Shown here piece by piece: positions 1 through 5,131 of a stretch of DNA of 5,436 bases. Origin of the DNA: Candidatus Omnitrophota bacterium (lineage in GTDB: Bacteria > Omnitrophota > Gorgyraeia > JABMQH01); NCBI GenBank assembly GCA_026387595.1, contig JAPLLL010000125.1, forward strand, positions 1 to 5,436, in the 5' to 3' direction. How positions within the stretch are numbered: the stretch's first letter is position 1; each line of letters opens with the position of its first letter. A program made the position numbers and the translations under genes. The notes below the pieces were generated by a model. That model worked only from the letters and a program-made list of their open reading frames with translations. It was not told the DNA's origin and ran no database searches.

Positions 1-1
1 C

Positions 2-748
2 GCTTTTAAAAATGCGCTGAACAAGAAGGGCATCAAATTTACGCCGTTAAGCGGGATTGCCGAAAATATGCGCATGATAAAAGATGCGGATGAAATACGC
101 AAGATAAAAAAAGCCGTGGGCATAGCGAAAAAAGTGTTTTTTGCTTTTACGAAAAAATTACGTCCCGGCAAAACCGAAGCCCAGCTTTACCGCGAATTAA
201 ACTGCCTCATAGCCGACTTCGGGGCTGAGGAGGAGGCCTTCAGCACGATAGTGGCCGCGGGCGAGCGCGCCTCCCGGCCGCACGCTGCCCCCACGAACAG
301 GGTCCTGCGCAAAAATGAGCCCGTATTGATAGATTTCGGCGTAAAGGTTGATTCTTACAACTGCGACTTGACACGGGTGTGCTTTTTGGGTAAAATACAG
401 CAGCAATTATACAATATTTATAACACGTGTAAAGAGGCTCAGCGCCGCGCAATAGCGCTTATACGGCCGGGGGTTTCCGCGAAAGAAGTGGACAGGGTGG
501 CGCGCGGGTTTATCGAATCCAAAGGGTTCGGAAAGGCCTTTGGGCATAGCCTCGGCCATGGGATAGGCCTGTCGGTCCACGAATCGCCGCGGATCTCTTC
601 AAAAAGCGAGACTATTTTAAAGCCCGGCATGGTAATAACGATCGAGCCGGGTATTTACATTGAGGGCCTGGGAGGCGTAAGGATAGAGGATATGGCCCTC
701 GTTACAACGAAAGGATGCCAGGTATTAACAGATGATATCCCCAAATGA
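2..748 (+). CDS. pepP: M24 family Xaa-Pro aminopeptidase, 5'-truncated by window edge
   Basis: This is a metallopeptidase of the M24 'pita-bread' fold, likely removing N-terminal residues that precede proline in cytoplasmic peptides. The reading frame is open from base 2 with no stop. The residues before the ATG at 68 (ending GIAENM) read like the linker between the creatinase N-domain and the catalytic domain, so that ATG is internal and the true start lies upstream. Counting from the Met at 68, the expected metal ligands are all present: Asp89 and Asp100 (LIDFG...CDLTR), His164 (SLGHGIGL), Glu193 (TIEPGIY) and Glu207 (VRIEDM). The substrate histidine is His72 (SRPHAAP). The C-terminus ends at VLTDDIPK, a little short of the usual PKEL-type tail, and overlaps efp by 17 bp. 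A pepP-like gene just before efp is also found in B. subtilis (yqhT-efp). Whether it acts as an aminopeptidase or a dipeptidase (PepQ-like) cannot be settled without the N-domain. Confidence 0.93.
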   Translation, partial: AFKNALNKKGIKFTPLSGIAENMRMIKDADEIRKIKKAVGIAKKVFFAFTKKLRPGKTEAQLYRELNCLIADFGAEEEAFSTIVAAGERASRPHAAPTNRVLRKNEPVLIDFGVKVDSYNCDLTRVCFLGKIQQQLYNIYNTCKEAQRRAIALIRPGVSAKEVDRVARGFIESKGFGKAFGHSLGHGIGLSVHESPRISSKSETILKPGMVITIEPGIYIEGLGGVRIEDMALVTTKGCQVLTDDIPK

Positions 749-1292
749 CATAAACAAAGGGCTCTACATAAAACTGGACGGCCAGCTTTTTGTCGTGGAA
801 GAGTTCCAGCACATAAAGCCGGGAAAAGGCGGCGCCTTTGTCAGGACAAAACTGCGCAATCTGCGGATCGATACGGTAATCGAGCGCACCTTCAGGGAAG
901 TCGAAAAGATCGAGGACGTGTATGTAGACGAGAAAAGCCTCCAGTTTATGTACCATTCCGGCCCTAATTACCACTTCATGGATCAGGAAAGCTATGAAGA
1001 GATCGTGGTGGGCAAAGAGATGCTGGGGCATTCGATCGATTTTTTAAAGGATAATACAGAGATAACCGCGGCTGTGCACGAGGGAGAAATAATCAGTGTA
1101 ATGCCGCCCTTGTTTGTGGACCTGAAGATCGTGTCCACCGAACCGGGCATTAAAGGCGATACCGCCAAAAGCGGAACAAAACCCGCGGAATTAGAAACAG
1201 GCATTACCATACAGGTGCCTTTATTCATAGAGTCCGGCGAGGTGATAAAAGTGGATACCCGGACAGGCCGTTACGTAGAGAGAGTGAGGTAA
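732..1292 (+). CDS. efp: Elongation factor P
   Basis: EF-P binds between the ribosomal P and E sites and rescues ribosomes stalled at polyproline stretches. At 186 aa it has the family's usual length, and the start MISPNDINKGLYIKLDG matches family N-termini, which supports the ATG at 732 despite the overlap with the peptidase gene. The KOW-like domain I (about 1-64) carries the P-site loop HIKPGKGGAFVR with Lys32 at the tip, the residue modified in many bacteria (beta-lysylation or 5-aminopentanolation). Two OB-fold domains follow; domain III contains the signature KPAELETGITIQVPLFI (about 149-165). The loop most resembles B. subtilis KPGKGAAF, but the modification type is not visible, and no modification enzyme is encoded here. 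Only a weak AGGT (720-723) lies upstream, so translation may depend partly on coupling to the upstream gene. It ends 2 bp before accB. Confidence 0.97.
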   Translation: MISPNDINKGLYIKLDGQLFVVEEFQHIKPGKGGAFVRTKLRNLRIDTVIERTFREVEKIEDVYVDEKSLQFMYHSGPNYHFMDQESYEEIVVGKEMLGHSIDFLKDNTEITAAVHEGEIISVMPPLFVDLKIVSTEPGIKGDTAKSGTKPAELETGITIQVPLFIESGEVIKVDTRTGRYVERVR

Positions 1293-1294
1293 GC

Positions 1295-1753
1295 ATGAAC
1301 CTGAAAGAAATAAAAGAATTAATCACCCTGATGAACGAGAACAACCTCCTGGAACTGGAAATAGAGCGCGAAGGGATGCGGATTAAGCTGAAACGGCTTC
1401 CCGAAGGGGGTTTTATACAGAGCATAGAATCTGTTCCGGCAGGATATATGCAAAAGGCGGGCGCAGGCGCCCAGCCGGCAGACGCAAAACCGGCTTTGGA
1501 ACCGGCAAGGAAACTGATCGAGATCAAAGCGCCGATGGTCGGCACATTTTATGCAGCGCCGTCTCCTGAATCGGCACCCTATATTGAAGTCGGCTCAACG
1601 ATTGAAGTGGGACAGGTGCTTTGCATTATCGAGGCAATGAAGTTGATGAACGAAATCAAATCAGAGGTTAAGGGCAAAATAGTCGAGCGGCTCGTGGAAA
1701 ATGCCCAGCCCATAGAGTACGGACAGGTATTGTTTCTGGTGGAACCGGTATAA
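1295..1753 (+). CDS. accB: Biotin carboxyl carrier protein of acetyl-CoA carboxylase
   Basis: AccB carries the biotin that shuttles CO2 from biotin carboxylase to the carboxyltransferase in malonyl-CoA synthesis. The 152-aa protein has the usual three parts: an N-terminal helical segment (about 1-36, NLKEIKELITLMNENNLLEL), a flexible linker rich in Ala, Pro and Gly (about 40-75), and a C-terminal biotinyl domain (about 76-152). The biotinylation motif EAMKLM is at 113-118, with Lys116 as the biotin-accepting residue. The 'thumb' insertion typical of acetyl-CoA carboxylase carriers is present (about 87-95, AAPSPESAP), which separates it from simple lipoyl domains and many other biotinyl domains. 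The ATG is preceded by GAGGT (1286-1290), which overlaps the efp stop, so the two genes are probably translationally coupled. Its stop overlaps the accC start by one base. AccA and AccD must be encoded elsewhere. Confidence 0.97.
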   Translation: MNLKEIKELITLMNENNLLELEIEREGMRIKLKRLPEGGFIQSIESVPAGYMQKAGAGAQPADAKPALEPARKLIEIKAPMVGTFYAAPSPESAPYIEVGSTIEVGQVLCIIEAMKLMNEIKSEVKGKIVERLVENAQPIEYGQVLFLVEPV

Positions 1754-3090
1754 TGTTTTCAAAAATATTAGTCGCAAACAGGGGAGAGATAGCGCTCAGG
1801 GTCATCCGCGCCTGTAAAGAGCTCGGCATAAGGACCGTTGTGGTGTACTCGGAGGCGGATAAGAATTCGCTGCACGTCAGATTTGCCGACGAAGCGGTGT
1901 GCATCGGCGGCGCGCAGGCAAGCAACAGCTACCTTAACATCCCCAATATCATAAGCGCCGCGGAAATCGCGGATGTGGAGGCGATCCATCCCGGCTACGG
2001 ATTCATGGCCGAGGATTCTCATTTTGCGGAGATCTGCGAATCCTGCCAGATAAAATTCATCGGCCCGTCTTCCGAAACCATAAGCCTTATGGGCGACAAG
2101 ATGGCTGCGAAAGAAACCGCAAAGCGCGCGGGCCTTCCGATCATACCCGGCAGCGCCGGGATCGTAACAGACAAAGAAGAGGCCTTAAAGATCGCAAAGA
2201 GGCTGCGGTATCCCGTGATCATAAAGGCGGCGGCGGGCGGAGGAGGAAAAGGGATGCGCGTATGTCATAACGATGTCAGGCTTATTAGCGCATTTCTTAC
2301 GGCGCAGCGCGAAGCTGAAGCGGCTTTCGGCAACCCTTCAATATACATTGAAAAATTCATAGAGCGGCCCAGGCACGTGGAGATCCAGATCCTGGGCGAT
2401 GAACACGGCCACATGGTGCACCTCGGCGAAAGGGACTGCACCATACAGAGGCGCCACCAAAAATTAATAGAGGAGTCGCCGTCTCCCGCAACAGACGCGA
2501 AGACGCGCAAAAAGATGGGGGAGATGGCGGTCAAGGCAGCCAAGGCGGCAAATTATGTTAATGCCGGCACGGTCGAATTCCTACTGGACGAGGACGGCAG
2601 TTTTTATTTTATGGAAATGAACACAAGGATACAGGTCGAGCATCCGGTGACCGAGATGGTCAGTTCGGTCGACCTTATAAAATGGCAGATAAAGATCCCG
2701 TTCAAGCAGGAAGATATTGAATTCAAAGGCAGCGCGATAGAATGCCGTATAAACGCGGAGGATCCCGATAATGATTTTTCGCCGTCGCCCGGAAAGATAG
2801 AGACATTCATACCGCCGGGAGGGCCCGGGATCAGGGTTGATACCCACGCCTACCAGGGCTATGTTATATCGCCTTATTACGATTCCATGATAGGAAAACT
2901 CATAGCTTACGGCAGGACGCGTTCAGAAGCGATCCAGACAATGCAGAGGGCGCTGGATGAATTCGTGATAGAGCCTATAAAAACTACGATCCCTTTCCAC
3001 AAAAAGGTACTGAGTAATCCGTCTTTCCTGAGAGGCAAATTCTCCACAGATTTCGTTGAGAGGCTGTTTATGCAGCAGGAGGTAAAATGA
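1753..3090 (+). CDS. accC: Biotin carboxylase subunit of acetyl-CoA carboxylase
   Basis: AccC is an ATP-grasp enzyme that carboxylates the biotin on AccB using ATP and bicarbonate. At 445 aa it is close to E. coli AccC (449). The N-terminal Rossmann-like domain opens with KILVANRGEIALRVIRA. ATP-grasp residues visible are Lys116, Lys158, the glycine-rich loop GGGGKGM (162-168), His208, Lys237, and the metal ligands Glu275 and Glu288. The catalytic segment MNTRIQVEHPVTEM (289-302) includes Arg292 and Glu296. The C-domain bicarbonate/biotin residue corresponding to E. coli Arg338 is Arg332 (ECRINAED). Oddity: the segment after DLIKWQIKI runs straight into PFKQED, six residues shorter than the E. 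coli stretch RIAAGQPLSIKQEE, with no frameshift; position 311 is Trp where E. coli has Glu. All catalytic residues I could check remain, so activity is expected. The start overlaps the accB stop by one base, with GGTGGA (1738-1743) as a possible Shine-Dalgarno. Confidence 0.97.
   Translation: MFSKILVANRGEIALRVIRACKELGIRTVVVYSEADKNSLHVRFADEAVCIGGAQASNSYLNIPNIISAAEIADVEAIHPGYGFMAEDSHFAEICESCQIKFIGPSSETISLMGDKMAAKETAKRAGLPIIPGSAGIVTDKEEALKIAKRLRYPVIIKAAAGGGGKGMRVCHNDVRLISAFLTAQREAEAAFGNPSIYIEKFIERPRHVEIQILGDEHGHMVHLGERDCTIQRRHQKLIEESPSPATDAKTRKKMGEMAVKAAKAANYVNAGTVEFLLDEDGSFYFMEMNTRIQVEHPVTEMVSSVDLIKWQIKIPFKQEDIEFKGSAIECRINAEDPDNDFSPSPGKIETFIPPGGPGIRVDTHAYQGYVISPYYDSMIGKLIAYGRTRSEAIQTMQRALDEFVIEPIKTTIPFHKKVLSNPSFLRGKFSTDFVERLFMQQEVK
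3077..3083 (+). promoter_or_regulatory. Strong Shine-Dalgarno for the Asp23 gene, inside accC
   Basis: AGGAGGT lies three bases before the ATG at 3087, within the last codons of accC (encoding part of QQEVK). Together with the ATGA stop/start overlap it fixes the start of the Asp23 protein and suggests translation coupled to, or at least co-produced with, biotin carboxylase. The spacing is slightly short. Confidence 0.8.
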
Positions 3091-3449
3091 CGCAAACCGA
3101 TGAACGAAGAACCGATTACGGGCTGATAAAAATACATAAAAACGTGATCGCGCAGGTCGCATCCCTGGCGGCAAAAGACACGGAAGGCGTAAACCGGATA
3201 AGCGGCAATCTCATTACCAAAGCGCTGCGTTTTCTGACAAAGGGAAAATTCGCCCCATACCCGATACGAGTAGATTTCAAGGGCAATAACGAAGTCTCGG
3301 TCTGTGTGGGGATCGTGGTAAATTACGGCGTAAACATCCCTGCCGTCGCATTAAACGTGCAGGAAAATATAAAACGCGTGGTTGAAAAAACCACGGGCTT
3401 GTCAGCAGCGGATGTCCACATTAAGGTCAAGGGTGTGGAGATAAAGTAA
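3087..3449 (+). CDS. Asp23/Gls24 family (DUF322) protein, YqhY-like
   Basis: A 120-aa cytoplasmic protein of the Asp23/Gls24 family. Family hallmarks are the early strand-helix unit GLIKIHKNVIAQVASLAAKDTEGV (12-35), a central strand with alternating polar and hydrophobic residues (EVSVCVGIVVNYGVNIP, 69-85) and an amphipathic helix with terminal strand (VQENIKRVVEKTTGL...VHIKVKGVEI, 91-119). It has no signal peptide or membrane segment. Known for the family: S. aureus Asp23 is held at the membrane by AmaP, and in B. subtilis the paralogue YqhY is encoded directly after accB-accC and is linked genetically to acetyl-CoA carboxylase activity. Here the gene overlaps accC by ATGA and is followed by an AmaP-like gene, so by inference it may tune or localise the carboxylase. 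The biochemical function of the family is not established. The closest assignment by position is yqhY rather than the stress gene asp23 itself. Confidence 0.93.
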   Translation: MTQTDERRTDYGLIKIHKNVIAQVASLAAKDTEGVNRISGNLITKALRFLTKGKFAPYPIRVDFKGNNEVSVCVGIVVNYGVNIPAVALNVQENIKRVVEKTTGLSAADVHIKVKGVEIK

Positions 3450-3451
3450 AG

Positions 3452-3487
3452 TCCCTCGCCATACATAAAAAATTCAATGGCTCGGGA
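3452..3487 (+). repeat. Inverted repeat (imperfect hairpin), first of two
   Basis: Left arm 3452-3462 (TCCCTCGCCAT) pairs with right arm 3477-3487 (ATGGCTCGGGA). It forms five pairs next to the loop, a 2x2 mismatch, then four outer pairs; the loop is 14 nt and A/T-rich. It begins two bases after the Asp23 stop codon, so it could protect the 3' end of the upstream message or slow read-through. No T-run follows. Confidence 0.55.
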
Positions 3488-3519
3488 TCAATTTCCAAAA
3501 TGTAAGCAATAGAAATTGA
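3488..3519 (+). repeat. Perfect 8-bp inverted repeat abutting the amaP Shine-Dalgarno
   Basis: TCAATTTC (3488-3495) is perfectly complementary to GAAATTGA (3512-3519) across a 16-nt loop. The right arm shares its last two bases with the GAGGAGG Shine-Dalgarno (3518-3524), so folding would crowd the ribosome binding site of amaP. The stem is A/T-rich and of modest stability. It begins at the base right after the first hairpin ends, so the two stems could stack. Confidence 0.55.
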
Positions 3520-3529
3520 GGAGGCACAC

Positions 3530-4078
3530 ATGAGAATTATCTCTAATATCACAATTATTTTTTATTCGATCCTTTTTTTAATAGGCGGGATTTTACTGGT
3601 CATGGTTGCAGCCGGAGTTTTTTCAAAAGAACTGGCTATGTATACCGTGGATTTTGTTTACAATACCCCGAATATGCGCTGGATCATCGGGGTAACGGGC
3701 GGCCTGCTTATTGTCGTGACATTGCTGGTCCTTCAGATCATTATATCCAGGATGCAGATGGAGCGGACAATAGCGTTTGACAATCCCGACGGCAGGGTAA
3801 CGATCTCGTTAAGCGCAATAGAGGATTTTATAAAGAGGATAACACGGCAACTGCCTGAAATAAAAGAACTCAGGCCCGATGTAATCGCGACTAAAAAAGG
3901 GGTTGATATAACCATCCGCCTTGTGCTTTATTCCGATACAAACATCCCGGGCATAACGGAAAAAATACAGCATATCATAAAGGGGAATATCCAGGACATG
4001 CTCGGCATAGAGGAACCTGTTGCCGTAAAGAGTAAAACAATAGGGGCTCGGGACGATTTTTACTGGAGTAAAATTTAG
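3530..4078 (+). CDS. amaP: AmaP-like alkaline shock response membrane anchor protein
   Basis: A 182-aa inner-membrane protein that probably anchors the Asp23-family protein encoded just upstream. It has two hydrophobic segments, about 7-30 (TIIFYSILFLIGGILLVMVAAG) and about 51-72 (WIIGVTGGLLIVVTLLVLQIII), separated by a short loop of about 20 residues, then a cytoplasmic domain of about 110 residues. The start of that domain, AFDNPDGRVTISLSAIEDFI (82-101), is typical of AmaP proteins. The domain itself looks Asp23-like: its stretch DTNIPGITEKIQHIIKGNIQDMLGI parallels the GVNIPAVALNVQENIKRVVEKTTGL stretch of the neighbour. The start is supported by GAGGAGG (3518-3524) at good spacing. It follows an 80-bp gap with two hairpins and precedes the phosphofructokinase by 21 bp. 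Known for AmaP in S. aureus: it recruits Asp23 to the membrane. Its client in this organism is unknown. Confidence 0.88.
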   Translation: MRIISNITIIFYSILFLIGGILLVMVAAGVFSKELAMYTVDFVYNTPNMRWIIGVTGGLLIVVTLLVLQIIISRMQMERTIAFDNPDGRVTISLSAIEDFIKRITRQLPEIKELRPDVIATKKGVDITIRLVLYSDTNIPGITEKIQHIIKGNIQDMLGIEEPVAVKSKTIGARDDFYWSKI

Positions 4079-4099
4079 AAAAATCGAAGGAGAATTGAC

Positions 4100-5128
4100 A
4101 TGAAACGGATTGGAATGCTGACAGGTGGAGGCGATTGCCCCGGCTTGAACCCTGTTATAAGGGCTGTGGTGAAGCGGGCATATCACGAAGGCATAGAAGT
4201 CATCGGGATCAAGAACGGGTGGAAAGGCCTGATCGAAAACGAGACAATGCCGCTTGATCTAAGGGCGGTTTCGGGGATCTTGCCGCGCGGCGGCACAATA
4301 CTCGGCACCAGCCGCACAAACCCGTATAAAAAACCTGAAGACGTGGAAAAGGTAAAGGCCAATATCAAAAAACTGGGCCTTGAGGCGCTTATCGCTATCG
4401 GCGGAGAGGACACGCTCGGCGTTTCGGCAAAGTTGTATAAGGAAGGCGTAAATGTGGTCGGCGTGCCCAAGACCATTGATAATGACCTCTCCTGCACTGA
4501 TTTTACATTCGGTTTTGACACCGCCGTCAACATAGCAACTGAGGCGGTGGACCGGCTGCACACAACAGCCGAAAGCCACCACCGTATTATCGTGTGCGAA
4601 GTAATGGGAAGGCACGCGGGCTGGATAGCGGTATACGCAGGTATGGCCGGCGGGGCGGATATAATCCTCGTCCCTGAGATCCCGATAGACGTGGAGGAGG
4701 TCTACAGCCTGATAAAGAAACGCCGCGAACAGGGCAAGACCTTCAGCATTATCGTAGTGGCGGAAGGCGCAAAATTCAAAAAAGGCCAGCTGGTTACACA
4801 GGAAGAAAAACTGGATTCCTTCGGCCATGTGCGGCTCGGCGGCATCGGCCAGACACTGTCCGAACTTATCGAGGAAAAAACCGGCCTTGAAACAAGGGTA
4901 ACCGTATTGGGCCATATCCAGCGCGGCGGAACGCCCTCTGCGTTTGACCGTGTGCTCGGCACGCGGTTCGGCGTAAAGGCAGTGGAACTTGTCCTGCAAA
5001 AAAAGTTCGGGCAGATGGTAAGCCTGCAGGGCAACAAGATCGAGGCCGTACCCATTGAAAAGGCGGTTGGAGAGCTTAAAACCGTGGATCTGGACCTTTA
5101 TAATATAGCAAAGATCTTCTTCGGATAA
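4100..5128 (+). CDS. pfkA: 6-phosphofructokinase, group III, with PPi-dependent-type active site
   Basis: It phosphorylates fructose 6-phosphate to fructose 1,6-bisphosphate in the cytoplasm, probably using pyrophosphate. The 342-aa length and the motifs GGGDCPGLN (9-17), GGEDTLG (101-107), PKTIDND (123-129, proton-acceptor Asp127), MGR (169-171), AEG (221-223) and LGHIQRGG (270-277) place it in the short 'mixed substrate' group III family. Asp104 and Lys124 are the residues found in PPi-dependent enzymes; ATP-dependent enzymes of this group typically have Gly at 104 (GGEGT), and E. coli PfkA has Gly at both. This makes a reversible, PPi-using enzyme (pfp-type) likely, but the donor is inferred from two residues. 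AAGGAGA (4087-4093) gives a good Shine-Dalgarno for the ATG. It sits 21 bp after amaP and 3 bp before gmhA. Confidence 0.96.
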   Translation: MKRIGMLTGGGDCPGLNPVIRAVVKRAYHEGIEVIGIKNGWKGLIENETMPLDLRAVSGILPRGGTILGTSRTNPYKKPEDVEKVKANIKKLGLEALIAIGGEDTLGVSAKLYKEGVNVVGVPKTIDNDLSCTDFTFGFDTAVNIATEAVDRLHTTAESHHRIIVCEVMGRHAGWIAVYAGMAGGADIILVPEIPIDVEEVYSLIKKRREQGKTFSIIVVAEGAKFKKGQLVTQEEKLDSFGHVRLGGIGQTLSELIEEKTGLETRVTVLGHIQRGGTPSAFDRVLGTRFGVKAVELVLQKKFGQMVSLQGNKIEAVPIEKAVGELKTVDLDLYNIAKIFFG

Positions 5129-5131
5129 ATC

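Larger units (their letters stand above)
3450..3529 (+). promoter_or_regulatory. 80-bp leader between the Asp23 gene and amaP
   Basis: This is the only substantial non-coding gap in the window. It contains two adjacent inverted repeats (3452-3487 and 3488-3519) followed at once by the Shine-Dalgarno GAGGAGG (3518-3524) and the amaP ATG at 3530. I see no convincing -35/-10 pair and no U-tract that would make either hairpin a rho-independent terminator. A role as a 5' leader, processing site or translation control element is an inference from position. Confidence 0.5.

Noticed and set aside
68..70. ATG at 68 as the true start of the M24 peptidase
   Set aside because: The same frame is open to base 2 and the 22 upstream residues read as normal linker sequence of the creatinase/M24 family, so the gene continues off the left edge.
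1510..1753. Lipoyl domain or a different biotin-dependent carboxylase carrier
   Set aside because: The EAMKLM motif, the thumb segment PSPESAP and the direct link to accC fit AccB of acetyl-CoA carboxylase best.
2698..2745. Frameshift or pseudogene in accC at the six-residue gap
   Set aside because: The frame is continuous on both sides, downstream motifs such as ECRINAED are intact, and the missing length is a multiple of three.
3452..3487. Rho-independent terminator after the Asp23 gene
   Set aside because: The stem has a 2x2 mismatch and is followed by GATCAATTTCC rather than a T-run, so intrinsic termination is not supported.
3481..3529. Promoter for amaP in the intergenic gap
   Set aside because: No TTGACA-like box at proper spacing from a TATAAT-like box was found; TGTAAGCAAT is only a weak extended -10 candidate with no -35 partner.
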